Source: Francisella sp. SYW-9 (GTDB lineage: Bacteria > Pseudomonadota > Gammaproteobacteria > Francisellales > Francisellaceae). Taken from it: a stretch of 64,000 bases of DNA. The position numbers and the translations under genes are program-made. The notes below the pieces were generated by a model that was not told the DNA's origin, searched no databases, and worked only from the letters and a program-made list of their open reading frames with translations. Within the stretch, counting starts at the first letter, position 1; the number at the start of each line of letters is the position of its first letter. The stretch lies in assembly GCF_008711465.1 (NCBI RefSeq), contig NZ_VXKQ01000005.1:62001-126000 (forward strand), given 5' to 3'. Below are positions 17,200-26,681 of this stretch, in pieces.

Positions 17200-18399
17200 A
17201 TGAGAACGATGTATTGGCACCGTAAATTTTTATCACGTTATATAATTGTGTTTTTAACAGTATTTATGATTATTTCATTGTATATTGTTGAAGGTAATCT
17301 AGTAGTTGAAACCAAAGGCTATACTCAGAAGCTACAAGCAGCAAAAATGACAGATTATGCTTTTGAACAAACTGAAAGACTATTTATGTCCAAAGGCTAT
17401 TTATGTCCAAGAATGGGAGATATTTCTTGTACAGGTCTAATAGGTTTATCAATGACAGAAATAACTACAGATTCTGGTGATTTGTACGCAAAAAGATCTT
17501 CGGTAAACCCTAATATGGCAGCACTTTTTGTTGGCTGGTTAAGCCAGCTTAATTTGAAAGAGGGTGATACTGTTGCTGTTCAGGAAACAGGCTCTTATCC
17601 TGCTTTAGATATAGCAATGCTATCTGCGATAAAAACGTTAAAATTAAAACCTTTGATTATTTTCTCAGCTGGAGCCTCTCAGTTTGGTGCAAATAGACCA
17701 GATTTTACTTGGCCTGATATCTATCATAATCTAGTTGAAAAGGGGTTCTTCGATTACAAAGTATTAGGTGTAACTTTAGGTGGGTCTCATGATAATGGTT
17801 ATGGGATGACTCCTAGAGCTATTTTAAAGCTTAATGATGCGATTAAGAGAAATGGTTATGAAGTGATAAATGTACCATATAAAGATGCAACGAATACCTC
17901 TGTTAAAAAACGTATGGATCTTTATAAAAAGGCTGCTGGAGATACTAAAATTAAAGCTTATATAAATGTTGGTGGTAATATGGCATCAATAGGTCTTAAG
18001 CAGGTTAAGCCAAAAACAGCTGATAAAAAAGATGATAAGGATAAGAAAACATCTAAAAGCGATAGCTCTGATAAAAGAATGATCAAGCTACGTAGCTTCC
18101 CTGCTGGGGTTACAAAAAACTTGCCTCCTGAATACAAGTATGTAAATTCTGTTGCTGTTAACTATTTGAAAGATGATGTACCTGTTATAAATGTTAGAGA
18201 TATAAATAGTTCAATAATCAAAGACTATGGTTTAGCATATAATCCAACAACAGTTGTGCCTCCTGGTCAAGGCGCTATATTTTCTCAGAAAAAATACAAC
18301 ACAACTTTAGCTGCGATATTATTAATAATTGATATTGCTTTAATAGTTTTTATGGCATTTATTTCAAGAAAGTATCTAATTTCTTTTAAAACAAAGTAG
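17200..18399 (+). CDS. capA: CapA/PgsW-like poly-gamma-glutamate system protein
   Basis: A 399-residue protein with an N-terminal membrane helix (about 13-31), a large extracytoplasmic domain, and a C-terminal helix (about 372-391) followed by basic residues. In Francisella it is called CapA, but the sequence does not show the metallophosphoesterase motifs of Bacillus CapA/PgsA. It looks like the separate poly-gamma-glutamate system protein family sometimes named PgsW, with EGDTVAVQETGSYPALDIAML at about 121-141 and TLGGSHDNGYGMTPRAILK at about 192-210. A lysine/aspartate-rich low-complexity insert spans about 268-293. It starts one base after capC. The role in export or in anchoring of the polymer is inference. 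Confidence 0.88.
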   Translation: MRTMYWHRKFLSRYIIVFLTVFMIISLYIVEGNLVVETKGYTQKLQAAKMTDYAFEQTERLFMSKGYLCPRMGDISCTGLIGLSMTEITTDSGDLYAKRSSVNPNMAALFVGWLSQLNLKEGDTVAVQETGSYPALDIAMLSAIKTLKLKPLIIFSAGASQFGANRPDFTWPDIYHNLVEKGFFDYKVLGVTLGGSHDNGYGMTPRAILKLNDAIKRNGYEVINVPYKDATNTSVKKRMDLYKKAAGDTKIKAYINVGGNMASIGLKQVKPKTADKKDDKDKKTSKSDSSDKRMIKLRSFPAGVTKNLPPEYKYVNSVAVNYLKDDVPVINVRDINSSIIKDYGLAYNPTTVVPPGQGAIFSQKKYNTTLAAILLIIDIALIVFMAFISRKYLISFKTK

Positions 18400-18466
18400 T
18401 TATAAATTGCTTTGATTTTTAATTCAATTTATCATTTAGGTAATATATATCAATTTTTTAGTTAAT

Positions 18467-20590
18467 ATGTTTTGTTACTATGGTCTAAATAAGCTTATTT
18501 CAACTTATCTTCCCGATGAAGAAAGACAAAAAATATCTAAAGCTTTTATATTTGGTGCCGATGCTCATGAGACGCAAGTGCGAAGCTCAGGTGAACCGTA
18601 CTTTACTCATCCTGTAGCTGTAGCATGTATATTAGCTGAGCTTAGGATGGATGTTGATACTGTCATTGCAGCACTATTACATGATGTTGTAGAAGATACA
18701 GAATATACGGCAGAAGATATTTCAGAGCGTTTTGGTGATAAAGTTGCCCAGCTTGTGGAAGGTGTAACGAAGCTTACTCAGATTCGTCATAAAAATAAAG
18801 CAGAACAGCAAGCTGAGAACTTTCGTAAATTACTTTTATCAGTAACAAAAGATGTTCGAGTTATTTTTATAAAACTAGCTGATAGATTACATAATATGCG
18901 AACTCTGGCACCTTTGAAGCCTGAGAAGAAAAGAAGGGTATCTAAAGAAACCTTAGATGTGTTTGCACCTTTAGCTCATAGATTAGGTATTAACACTTTA
19001 AAAGAGCAGCTAGAGACACTTGCATTTGAAGGAATGCATCCTTATCGATATCACATATTAGAAGAAAAGGTTAAAAAAGTAGAAAAGAATAAAGAAAAAG
19101 TTTTTTATCAAGTCAAGGAAGCTTTAGTTGAAAAGTTAGGTGATCTTGTTACTCCAGAAGATATAAAATCTAGAAAGAAAACTTTATATAGTATCTATAA
19201 CAAAATGCGCAAAAAAGGTGTTTCTTTTGATGAGATCATGGATATGTATGCATATAAAGTCATAGTACCTAATAGAATTGATTGTTATGTTGCATTGGGT
19301 AAAGTTCATGAGTTATATAAGCCAATTCCTCAAAGGTTTAAAGATTATATAGCTACTCCAAAGGCAAATGGTTATAGATCAATACATACAGTAGTCTCAG
19401 GACCATATAATATTCCTTTAGAAATCCAGATTAAAACTGAGCAAATGGATCGCCAAGCTGAGTATGGTATTGCAGCTCATTGGAGTTATAAAATAGGTGA
19501 GAAAACTGATAAAGCTTTACAAAGATGGCTTAAAAAGATCTCTGATATTAATGTTTATACAGCGAGTTCAGTTGAGTTTTTAGAAAATGTTAAGGCCGAT
19601 GTCTTTAATAACGATGTTTATGTATTTACTCCTCAAGGTGAAATTGTTGAGTTACCAATAAGCTCAACATGCGTTGATTTTGCTTATTTTATACATACAG
19701 ACATTGGTAATAAGTGTATTTCTGCAAAAGTAAATAGAAAATCAGTACCTCTCAATTATAGGCTAAAACAAGGAGACCATGTTGAAATAGTTACTTCAGC
19801 TGTAGCTGATCCAAACCCTAGTTGGTTGAATTTTGTTGAGACAGGTAGAGCTAAGTCTGCTATTAAAGAGTTTTTAAAACAACAATATAAAAATACAGAT
19901 TATATAAAAGGTAAAGAGCTTGTTGAAAATCGTCTTAGATCTTTAGAGGTAGAGTTAAAAGAAGTACCAAATGAGATTATAGATGGTGCATTATTTAATT
20001 ATGAAGGAATTGATACTATAAATCGTTTTTATTTAGATACGGGTATAGGGTTAATAGATCCAAGTAATTTTATTGAATTTATTGCTAAATATTTTGATGA
20101 TATACGTAACTCATATAACAAATCATCTGTGTCAAAAATACAAATTAGATATGGTGATGATCCTCGTATAGCAGATTGCTGCTTACCGTTACCAAATGAT
20201 GAGATACTAGGTGTCGTTAATGATGATGGTAATGTTGAGGTTCATAGAAAAAGTTGTAATGAGCTATATGCAAAACTTAAACAAAAAAATGTTAAACAGA
20301 TAGAAGCAGATTGGTTTGTAAATAGTGATGATGATCCGAGCTTTAAAACTCGGATTGCTATTACTCTTAAAAATATACCTGGATCAATTGCAAAAATTAC
20401 AGCAACGTTAGCTAGAGAAGGTGTCGATATTAGAACTTTTGAAATGATGTCTGTAGATAATAAGCATGCAAAACTGGCATCTATTGTTGTTGTTAGAAAT
20501 AGGCGAGAGCTTTATCTATTAATTCGTTTGATAAGAAAATTAGATACTTGTGAAAATGTAGAGAGAATTCTTAATATAGCTAAAGACTAA
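18467..20590 (+). CDS. spoT: bifunctional (p)ppGpp synthetase/hydrolase
   Basis: A 707-residue RelA/SpoT homologue. The HD hydrolase domain has SSGEPYFTHPVAVA at about 40-53 and LLHDVVEDT at about 70-78 (metal-binding His72-Asp73). FIKLADRLHNMRTL follows. The synthetase domain has ATPKANGYRSIHTVV and EIQIKTEQMDRQAEYGIAAHW. A TGS domain (DVYVFTPQGEIVELP) and a C-terminal ACT domain complete the usual order. The intact HD motif means it can hydrolyse ppGpp, so it is the SpoT type rather than monofunctional RelA. Its alignment to E. coli SpoT from the first residues supports ATG 18467. It is adjacent to capA but separated by 67 bases, and it overlaps the convergent recR by 4 bases. Confidence 0.96.
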   Translation: MFCYYGLNKLISTYLPDEERQKISKAFIFGADAHETQVRSSGEPYFTHPVAVACILAELRMDVDTVIAALLHDVVEDTEYTAEDISERFGDKVAQLVEGVTKLTQIRHKNKAEQQAENFRKLLLSVTKDVRVIFIKLADRLHNMRTLAPLKPEKKRRVSKETLDVFAPLAHRLGINTLKEQLETLAFEGMHPYRYHILEEKVKKVEKNKEKVFYQVKEALVEKLGDLVTPEDIKSRKKTLYSIYNKMRKKGVSFDEIMDMYAYKVIVPNRIDCYVALGKVHELYKPIPQRFKDYIATPKANGYRSIHTVVSGPYNIPLEIQIKTEQMDRQAEYGIAAHWSYKIGEKTDKALQRWLKKISDINVYTASSVEFLENVKADVFNNDVYVFTPQGEIVELPISSTCVDFAYFIHTDIGNKCISAKVNRKSVPLNYRLKQGDHVEIVTSAVADPNPSWLNFVETGRAKSAIKEFLKQQYKNTDYIKGKELVENRLRSLEVELKEVPNEIIDGALFNYEGIDTINRFYLDTGIGLIDPSNFIEFIAKYFDDIRNSYNKSSVSKIQIRYGDDPRIADCCLPLPNDEILGVVNDDGNVEVHRKSCNELYAKLKQKNVKQIEADWFVNSDDDPSFKTRIAITLKNIPGSIAKITATLAREGVDIRTFEMMSVDNKHAKLASIVVVRNRRELYLLIRLIRKLDTCENVERILNIAKD

Positions 20591-21189
20591 ATATTAGTTC
20601 TAGCATTAAAAGCATGTAGTAATGTTTGTTGGTCTAGATATTCTAACTCTCCACCAAATGGCACACCAAAACCAATTCGAGAAATTTTAATATCACTGTT
20701 AATCATTTGAGAAATAAAATGAGCTGTAGTTTCACCTTCTACTGTAGGGCTTATAGCAAGTATTATTTCATCAATTTCACGAGATTCAATTATTTCAGAT
20801 AAAATATCTAATTTAAGCTCGTTAGGACCAATTCCATCTAAGGGAGAAATTCTACCATTTAATATAAAGTATTTACCTTTAAAAATACCAGCTTCTTCAA
20901 TAGCTATCATATCTAGCATACTTTCAACGATGCATAGCTTAGTATCATTACGGTTTAGATTATTACATATATCACAAATGGTATTCTCTGTTAATGCTTG
21001 ACATTGCTGGCACTTTGTAATTGTTTGAGTTGCCTCTAAAAGCGAATTAGCAATAGCAATAGCTGTCTCAGGGGATTTGTCTAATAAATGTAATGCAAGT
21101 CGTTGCGATGACTTTTTACCAATAGTAGGTAATTTACGCAGAGATTCTATTACAGCTGTAATTTTGGGTGAGAATATCTTATTGCTCAT
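20587..21189 (-). CDS. recR: recombination mediator RecR
   Basis: A 200-residue protein of the RecFOR pathway that helps load RecA on gapped DNA. It shows the helix-hairpin-helix PTIGKKSSQRLALHLL at about 21-36, a C4 zinc finger with cysteines at about 60, 63, 72 and 75, and a Toprim domain (CIVESMLDMIAIEEAG, then ILAISPTVEGETTAHFI). The length matches E. coli RecR (201). Its start codon overlaps the stop of the ybaB gene by one base, the classical ybaB-recR pairing seen in many bacteria. Its 3' end overlaps spoT by 4 bases, so the two convergent genes share no terminator space. Confidence 0.96.
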   Translation of the reverse strand: MSNKIFSPKITAVIESLRKLPTIGKKSSQRLALHLLDKSPETAIAIANSLLEATQTITKCQQCQALTENTICDICNNLNRNDTKLCIVESMLDMIAIEEAGIFKGKYFILNGRISPLDGIGPNELKLDILSEIIESREIDEIILAISPTVEGETTAHFISQMINSDIKISRIGFGVPFGGELEYLDQQTLLHAFNARTNI

Positions 21190-21527
21190 TACTTGTTGAA
21201 AGGAAAGTTCATACCGTTTGGTAAATCAATACCAGCATCTTTTGCCATTTGTTGAATATCTGTAGAAGAAGAGTTTTCTTCAACTTTCTTAACAGCGCTA
21301 TTAACCGCTGCTGCAATTAAATCTTCTAACATTTCTTTATCTTCGCTCATTAGAGAGTTATCTATGTTTACTGATTTAACATCATATTTTCCAGTCATTG
21401 TTATTTTTACAAGCCCGGCTCCAGACTCACCAGTGACTTCCATACTGTCACGTTGTTCTTGAGCTTTTTTCATTTGTTCTTGCATTTTTTGTGCTTGTTG
21501 CATTAGCTTTGACATATCAAAGTTCAT
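21189..21527 (-). CDS. ybaB: YbaB/EbfC nucleoid-associated protein
   Basis: A 112-residue small DNA-binding protein of the YbaB/EbfC family. MSKLMQQAQKMQEQMKKAQEQ at the N-terminus forms the amphipathic helix, and VTGESGAGLVKITMTGKYDVKSVNID is the beta-sheet core used for dimerisation. It is thought to bind DNA and organise the nucleoid near recombination genes. It is translated directly before recR with a one-base overlap. An AAGGATC-type site precedes its start, and 9 bases separate it from murG, which is transcribed in the same direction ahead of it. Confidence 0.95.
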   Translation of the reverse strand: MNFDMSKLMQQAQKMQEQMKKAQEQRDSMEVTGESGAGLVKITMTGKYDVKSVNIDNSLMSEDKEMLEDLIAAAVNSAVKKVEENSSSTDIQQMAKDAGIDLPNGMNFPFNK

Positions 21528-21536
21528 TTTAGATCC

Positions 21537-22655
21537 TTAATTATTCTTATTTAAAATTTCTTTTACACATTCTAATATTTGTTCATTTGAGTCTTTTATC
21601 AATGTTTTTTTTGCAATTTGTGACATTTTTTCAAGTTGAGCTTTATCCTGTGATAGAGGCTTTATTATATCTATTAAATTTTCTAAAGTCATCTCTTGCT
21701 GTCTTAAGCAGAAACCTGCGCCATTTTTGACAATGTTTTGAGCATTAAAAAACTGATGATCATCAACTGCTGAGGGTAGTGGTATAAATATTGCAGGTAA
21801 TCCTGCTACAGCGCATTCTGATACGGTTAGAGCTCCGGCTCTACAAATTATCAGATCTGCCCATTTATATGCAGCTTCCATATCAAATATAAATGCTGAA
21901 ATATCTTTAATATTATCTGCAGGAATATTTTTGTAATTATCTTTAGTTTGCTCAAGTGTTAGCTTTCCTGTTTGATGCCAAATTTTTATATCAATATTTT
22001 GTTCTTTAGCTTTTGTAATTAAGTTTGGAATAATTTCATTTATTGCTTTTGCTCCTTGGCTACCTCCAAGGATTAGCAGTTTAAGTTGAGGGTTAGAGAA
22101 ATCTTTAATTTTGTCATTTAACTCAACTATATCTTTTCTTACAGGATTACCAACAACTTTTGTTCTAGCTAGTTGTTTTTCAGAGAAATGATCTTTGATA
22201 TTGTCTATATCAAAAGCTAAGCATATTTTGCTAGCTAGCTTTGCTAAGATCCTATTTGTCAGACCGATTTTTGCATTTTGCTCATGTATTATAATAGGGA
22301 TTTTATTTTGAACTGCTGCTAGACATATCGGTCCAGAAACATAGCCACCGAATCCTATCACAAGATCAGTTTTGAATTTTTTTAATATTGATTTTGCTTT
22401 AATTGTGCTGATTATTAATTTTATAGGGAAAGAGATCTTTTTTATTATTCCTTTTCTTCGGACACCAGATGATTTTATAAATTGGATATTGAAATATTTA
22501 GGTACTATATTTGCTTCCATGCTATTTGGGGTGCTGCCGACCCAGGTTACATTAGCTTTGTGTTGCTTCAATAGCTCCGCTACAGCTAAAGCTGGATATA
22601 TGTGACCACCTGTTCCACCTGCAGTAATAATTATATTTTTATTTTCAAGATTCAT
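21537..22655 (-). CDS. murG: MurG, lipid II-forming GlcNAc transferase
   Basis: A 372-residue GT28 enzyme that transfers GlcNAc from UDP-GlcNAc to lipid I on the cytoplasmic face of the membrane, making lipid [24 protein letters not shown] at about 8-29 is the first glycine-rich loop, [14 protein letters not shown] the second, and [18 protein letters not shown] and [16 protein letters not shown] mark the donor domain. It is close to the E. coli length (355). Unusually for gammaproteobacteria, it is not in the mra/dcw cluster but leads a murG-ybaB-recR unit. A divergent gcvH gene starts 109 bases upstream. Confidence 0.95.
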   Translation of the reverse strand: MNLENKNIIITAGGTGGHIYPALAVAELLKQHKANVTWVGSTPNSMEANIVPKYFNIQFIKSSGVRRKGIIKKISFPIKLIISTIKAKSILKKFKTDLVIGFGGYVSGPICLAAVQNKIPIIIHEQNAKIGLTNRILAKLASKICLAFDIDNIKDHFSEKQLARTKVVGNPVRKDIVELNDKIKDFSNPQLKLLILGGSQGAKAINEIIPNLITKAKEQNIDIKIWHQTGKLTLEQTKDNYKNIPADNIKDISAFIFDMEAAYKWADLIICRAGALTVSECAVAGLPAIFIPLPSAVDDHQFFNAQNIVKNGAGFCLRQQEMTLENLIDIIKPLSQDKAQLEKMSQIAKKTLIKDSNEQILECVKEILNKNN

Positions 22656-22709
22656 ATACTTTAATGACTAAAAATTTGTTTTTTACAAATTAATTTTAAA
22701 GTATTTTTA

Positions 22710-22718
22710 TGCTATTAT
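22710..22718 (+). promoter_or_regulatory. extended -10 element upstream of gcvH
   Basis: TGC-TATTAT at 22710-22718 matches the TGn extended -10 form; no good -35 is seen. The start would fall near 22725, about 40 bases before gcvH. Confidence 0.35.
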
Positions 22719-22764
22719 CATCAATTAGCTAAAATAAAAAAACTCGGTTAGTCAAAGAGGGAAT

Positions 22765-23145
22765 ATGTCAGAAATTAATTACAATTATTTATATACAGAA
22801 TCTAATGAGTGGGTAGAAATCAAAGAAAATATTGCAAGAGTAGGGATCGATGATTATTCGCAAAATGAATTTGGTGAAATTGTTTATGTAGATCTACCTA
22901 AAGTAGGTCAGCATTATTCTAAAGATGATGAGGTTTGTGTTATAGAGTCTGTTAAGACAGCTTCTGATATTTATTCACCTTTATCAGGTAGGGTTATTAA
23001 AGTTAATGAAGAATTAATTAGTAATCCTAAGCTTATTAATAAGTCATGCTATACAGATGGCTGGATATTTGAGATAGAGCTTAGTGATATACAAGAGATA
23101 AATAATCTTTTGAAGCCAGAAGATTATAAAAATTATGTTGAATAA
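22765..23145 (+). CDS. gcvH: lipoyl carrier protein GcvH-like
   Basis: A 126-residue H-protein. The lipoylated lysine is Lys64 in VIESVKTASDIYSP. NEWVEI and GIDDYSQNEFGEIVYVDLP at about 26-44 are conserved. H-protein shuttles the aminomethyl group in the glycine cleavage system, and in some bacteria it also serves as a lipoyl relay for other enzymes. No gcvT or gcvP is near, so this gene is an orphan in the window and may be a second copy; that is inference. A clear AGAGGGA ribosome site precedes ATG 22765. Its last 11 bases overlap the next small gene. Confidence 0.9.
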   Translation: MSEINYNYLYTESNEWVEIKENIARVGIDDYSQNEFGEIVYVDLPKVGQHYSKDDEVCVIESVKTASDIYSPLSGRVIKVNEELISNPKLINKSCYTDGWIFEIELSDIQEINNLLKPEDYKNYVE

Positions 23146-23434
23146 AAATTACTTCATATTAATTCTTTTACTTTTTTTATCTTTTGACACCTTTGCCTCA
23201 CAAAAGTATCTTGATTATTGTAAGATATACAACCCTAAAAAAGGTATTGAGTATGAAACTCATACAAAAATATCTATAGATTTTTGTAAATATTATCTAA
23301 GGTTGTGTAACGAAAAATATAATAATAAATGTAGGGCTGTAATGAACGGCTATCAAGGACTTTATAATACAAATAAAGTTATAGCAACAATGCATGTACT
23401 CTATAATGATGATTTTGATAGACTAAATAACTAA
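23135..23434 (+). CDS. small secreted cysteine-containing protein
   Basis: A 99-residue protein of unknown function. Residues 1-22 form a signal peptide (MLNKNYFILILLLFLSFDTFA), with likely cleavage after the FDTFA stretch. The mature part has four cysteines (in YCK, FCK, LCN and KCR), enough for two disulfide bonds in the periplasm. It starts within the end of gcvH (11-base overlap), so it is probably translated from the same message, although no functional link is evident. I do not recognise the family; a role as a periplasmic or surface small protein is all that can be inferred. Confidence 0.7.
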   Translation: MLNKNYFILILLLFLSFDTFASQKYLDYCKIYNPKKGIEYETHTKISIDFCKYYLRLCNEKYNNKCRAVMNGYQGLYNTNKVIATMHVLYNDDFDRLNN

Positions 23435-23511
23435 AAATTTATCAATATTTGATAGTTATTTATTATTTTTATTTAAAGTTTCTCACTCTACATACTAAGC
23501 ATGATAAGTAA

Positions 23512-23540
23512 TTTACATAACTGACTCTATACCATATAAT
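23512..23540 (+). promoter_or_regulatory. sigma-70 promoter of thrS
   Basis: TTTACA at 23512-23517 and TATAAT at 23535-23540 are separated by exactly 17 bases. Transcription would start near 23547, giving a leader of about 40 bases, too short for a T-box or an E. coli-style thrS operator domain. Confidence 0.75.
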
Positions 23541-23587
23541 ATAGCTCGTGCGTAATTTTATATTAAATTAAAAAAAGAAGAAAAAAC

Positions 23588-25495
23588 ATGATAAACATTA
23601 CATTTCCTGATGGCTCTATAAAAGAGTTTGAAAAAGGCGTTAATTCATTACAAGTTGCAAAATCTATCTCTCCAGGTTTAGCTAAAGCGACCGTAGGAGT
23701 GTATGTAAATGGTCAGTTAACAGATGCAAAAGATACTATTGAGAATGATTGTGAATTAAAACTTATTACGACAAAAGATACTGAAGGCTTAGAGATTTTA
23801 CGTCATTCGTGTGCTCATCTTTTAGCTCATGCAGTTAAAGAGTTATATCCTAAAACGGAAGTTACTATAGGACCTGTTGTTGAAAATGGCTTTTATTATG
23901 ATTTTTCTTTTAAAGATAATATTGGTGAGTCTGACTTACCAGAAATAGAAAAGAAAATGAAAGAGCTTGCTAAAAAAGGTACACCAGTTAGCTATAAAGT
24001 TGTTTCTAAAGATGAAGCTATAGCGTTTTTTAAAGCTCAAGGTGAAAATTATAAGGTTGATATAATTGATAGTATCCCAGCAGATCAGCAAATTAAAATC
24101 TATACTCAAGGTGAGTTTAGTGATCTATGTCGTGGTCCTCATATTCCAAGTACAGCAGTTTTAAAAGCATTTAAGTTAACTAAGCTAGCTGGAGCATACT
24201 GGAGAGGTGATTCTAGTAATGAAATGTTGACTAGAATTTATGGAACTTGTTGGGCTACTAAAGAAGATTTAGAGCAATATCTTCATATGATAGAAGAAGC
24301 AGAAAAACGTGATCATAGAAAGATTGGTAAGGCTTTAGATTTATTTCATTTCCAGGAAGAGTCTCCTGGGATAGCTTTTTGGCATGATAATGGAACTAGG
24401 ATTTGGCGTGAAGTAGAAGACTATATGAGAGCTTCTAACAATAAATATGGTTGTGGTGAAATTCGTACGCCATTAATAGCAGATTTTAGTTTATGGGAAA
24501 AATCTGGACATGCTTCAAAATATGCTGAAAATATGTTCTCAACTAAATCAGAAAATAGAGATTTCGCAATTAGACCAATGAACTGCCCAACTTGTGTGCA
24601 GGTTTATAATACTAAATTACATAGTTATCGCGATTTACCTATTAGAATGGCTGAGTTTGGTATAGTACATAGAAATGAGCCATCAGGATCTTTGCATGGT
24701 TTGATGAGGGTTCGAAGCTTTACTCAAGATGATGGTCATATTTTTTGTTCACCTGAGCAAGTTGAAGAAGAAGTTATCCTAATGGTTAAGCAATGTTTTG
24801 AAGTCTATAAAGATTTTGGCTTTAATGATTTTGAGGTAAAGATTGCGCTAAGACCAGAAAATAGAATTGGTGATGATGAAACTTGGGATAAGTCTGAGCA
24901 AATGCTTAAAAATGCTCTAGAGGCTAATAATGTAGCTTATGAATTATTGCCAGGTGAGGGAGCCTTTTATGGACCTAAGATAGAGTTTCATTTAAAAGAT
25001 GCTATTGGTAGAAGTTGGCAGTGTGGTACAATACAACTAGATTTTTCTATGCCACAAAGATTAGGCGCTACTTATATTGATAAGAATGGCGATAAGCAAG
25101 TTCCTGTAATGTTACATAGAGCAATAGTTGGATCTTTAGAGAGATTTATCGGCATGCTTATTGAGCATTATGCTGGCAATTTACCGTTATGGCTAACGCC
25201 TACTCAAGTTGTTGTAACTGGAATTAGTAATTATCAAGATGAATATTGTAGAGAAGTTTTTGAAACTTTAGAAAAAAATGGTATTCGCACAAAAATAGAC
25301 TTGAGAAATGAGAAAATAGGGTTTAAAATACGTGAGCATACTCTTTTACGAGTTCCTTACCTTATTATTCTAGGTAAAAATGAGCAAGAGCAAAAAGTTG
25401 TAAATATAAGAAAGCATAATGGTGAAGCATTAGGACAGATGTCCGTAGATGATTTTTGTGTTTTTCTGAAAGAGCAAATAAAAGCGAAAAAATAA
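23588..25495 (+). CDS. thrS: threonyl-tRNA synthetase
   Basis: A 635-residue class II synthetase (E. coli: 642). The order is an N-terminal TGS domain (INITFPDGSIKEFEKG), an editing domain with HSCAHLLAHAVKELYP and the later CRGPH motif, a catalytic core with FAIRPMNCPTCVQVY and SFTQDDGHIFC, and the C-terminal anticodon-binding domain (VVVTGISNYQDEYCREVFETL). It charges tRNA-Thr and hydrolyses Ser-tRNA-Thr. A purine-rich AAAAAGAAG leads into ATG 23588. It heads the thrS-infC-rpmI-rplT operon, whose order is the same as in E. coli. Confidence 0.97.
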   Translation: MINITFPDGSIKEFEKGVNSLQVAKSISPGLAKATVGVYVNGQLTDAKDTIENDCELKLITTKDTEGLEILRHSCAHLLAHAVKELYPKTEVTIGPVVENGFYYDFSFKDNIGESDLPEIEKKMKELAKKGTPVSYKVVSKDEAIAFFKAQGENYKVDIIDSIPADQQIKIYTQGEFSDLCRGPHIPSTAVLKAFKLTKLAGAYWRGDSSNEMLTRIYGTCWATKEDLEQYLHMIEEAEKRDHRKIGKALDLFHFQEESPGIAFWHDNGTRIWREVEDYMRASNNKYGCGEIRTPLIADFSLWEKSGHASKYAENMFSTKSENRDFAIRPMNCPTCVQVYNTKLHSYRDLPIRMAEFGIVHRNEPSGSLHGLMRVRSFTQDDGHIFCSPEQVEEEVILMVKQCFEVYKDFGFNDFEVKIALRPENRIGDDETWDKSEQMLKNALEANNVAYELLPGEGAFYGPKIEFHLKDAIGRSWQCGTIQLDFSMPQRLGATYIDKNGDKQVPVMLHRAIVGSLERFIGMLIEHYAGNLPLWLTPTQVVVTGISNYQDEYCREVFETLEKNGIRTKIDLRNEKIGFKIREHTLLRVPYLIILGKNEQEQKVVNIRKHNGEALGQMSVDDFCVFLKEQIKAKK

Positions 25496-25519
25496 TAATT
25501 TCTGTGGAGGAAAAAAGTT

Positions 25520-26038
25520 ATTAAAACGGATAAAAAAGCGCCTATTAATGAGCAAATAAAAGCCAGAGAGGTGCGTCTAGTTGGTGTTGATGGAGAGCAA
25601 ATAGGAATTGTATCGATCAATGAGGCTTTAGCATTAGCCGAACAGGCTGATGTTGATTTGGTTGAAATGGTAGCAAATGCTAAGCCACCAGTTTGTCGTT
25701 TGATGGACTATGGTAAGTACTTATTTGAACAAGGTAAGAAAAAAGCACAAGCTAAAAAGAACCAAAAACAGACACAGGTAAAAGAAGTAAAACTTAGACC
25801 AGTGACTGATGTAGGGGACTATCAGGTAAAACTACGCAACCTGATAAAGTTCTTAGAAAAAGGCGATAAAGTAAAAGTTACGCTGAGATTCAGAGGTAGA
25901 GAAATGTCACACAAAGAGCTAGGCATGGAAATGCTTAAGCGTATGGCAAATGATGCAGCTGAACACGGTGTAGTGGAACACCAACCTAAAATGGAAGGTC
26001 GTCAGATGATTATGGTTTTAGGACCTAAGAAAAAGTAG
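25520..26038 (+). CDS. infC: translation initiation factor IF-3 (ATT start)
   Basis: A 172-residue IF-3. The start is an ATT codon at 25520: a strong GGAGG lies at 25506-25510, the protein then begins [19 protein letters not shown] in register with E. coli IF-3, and the nearest in-frame alternative (GTG 25571) would remove the conserved N-terminal segment. A non-canonical AUU start is the known device by which IF-3 limits its own translation, because IF-3 rejects poor start codons. N-domain ([26 protein letters not shown]), linker rich in lysine and C-domain ([17 protein letters not shown]) are complete. It follows thrS by 24 bases. Confidence 0.95.
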   Translation: MKTDKKAPINEQIKAREVRLVGVDGEQIGIVSINEALALAEQADVDLVEMVANAKPPVCRLMDYGKYLFEQGKKKAQAKKNQKQTQVKEVKLRPVTDVGDYQVKLRNLIKFLEKGDKVKVTLRFRGREMSHKELGMEMLKRMANDAAEHGVVEHQPKMEGRQMIMVLGPKKK

Positions 26039-26079
26039 TAAATAAAAATAACAATTAATACAATGCGGAGTATTTAAAA

Positions 26080-26277
26080 ATGCCTAAGTTAAAAACTAAG
26101 AGTGGTGCTGCTAAGCGCTTTAAAAAGACTGGTAAAGGTGGTTTCAAACACCGTTGTGCAAATCGTGCTCATATCAACACTAAAATGACAACTAAAAGAA
26201 AACGTCATTTAAGAGGTATGAATCAAGTAGCTAAGGTTGACGCACCTAGCTTAGTTCAACAAATGCCTTACGCATAA
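26080..26277 (+). CDS. rpmI: 50S ribosomal protein L35
   Basis: A 65-residue, highly basic protein identical in length to E. coli L35. It begins [17 protein letters not shown] and carries KRKRHLRGM, both family hallmarks. It is 41 bases after infC, with a GGAG site, and followed by rplT. In E. coli L20 represses rpmI and rplT translation by binding the leader; whether the 41-base spacer here can support this was not evident. Confidence 0.97.
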   Translation: MPKLKTKSGAAKRFKKTGKGGFKHRCANRAHINTKMTTKRKRHLRGMNQVAKVDAPSLVQQMPYA

Positions 26278-26324
26278 TATTGAACGCAGATTTGTTTATC
26301 AATTTTTAAAGTGGAGATTAAATT

Positions 26325-26681
26325 ATGTCAAGAGTAAAAAGAGGCGTAACAGCACGTGCACGTCATAAGAAAGTTTTAAATCAAGCTAAAGGTTACTACG
26401 GTGCTCGTTCAAGAGTATACAGAGTAGCTAAACAAGCTGTAATTAAAGCAGGTCAATATGCTTATAGAGACCGTAAAGTTAAGAAAAGAACATTCAGATC
26501 TCTTTGGATCGTTCGTATCAATGCTGCTGCTAGACAATACGATATTAGCTATAGCCAATTAATCAATGGCTTAAACAAAGCTGGTGTTGAGCTAGATAGA
26601 AAAGCATTAGCTGAACTAGCTGTATACAACAAAGATGCATTTGCTGCTGTTGTAGAAAAAGCAAAAGCTGCTTTAGCTTAA
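26325..26681 (+). CDS. rplT: 50S ribosomal protein L20
   Basis: A 118-residue basic rRNA-binding protein, the same length as in E. coli. [29 protein letters not shown] is the long N-terminal extension that threads into 23S rRNA, and [24 protein letters not shown] is the globular domain. It is needed early in 50S assembly and acts as autogenous repressor in many bacteria. GGAG lies before ATG 26325. The 50 bases after it are almost pure A/T, including an AATATTA/TAATATT repeat at about 26690-26712, but no GC-rich terminator was found. Confidence 0.97.
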   Translation: MSRVKRGVTARARHKKVLNQAKGYYGARSRVYRVAKQAVIKAGQYAYRDRKVKKRTFRSLWIVRINAAARQYDISYSQLINGLNKAGVELDRKALAELAVYNKDAFAAVVEKAKAALA

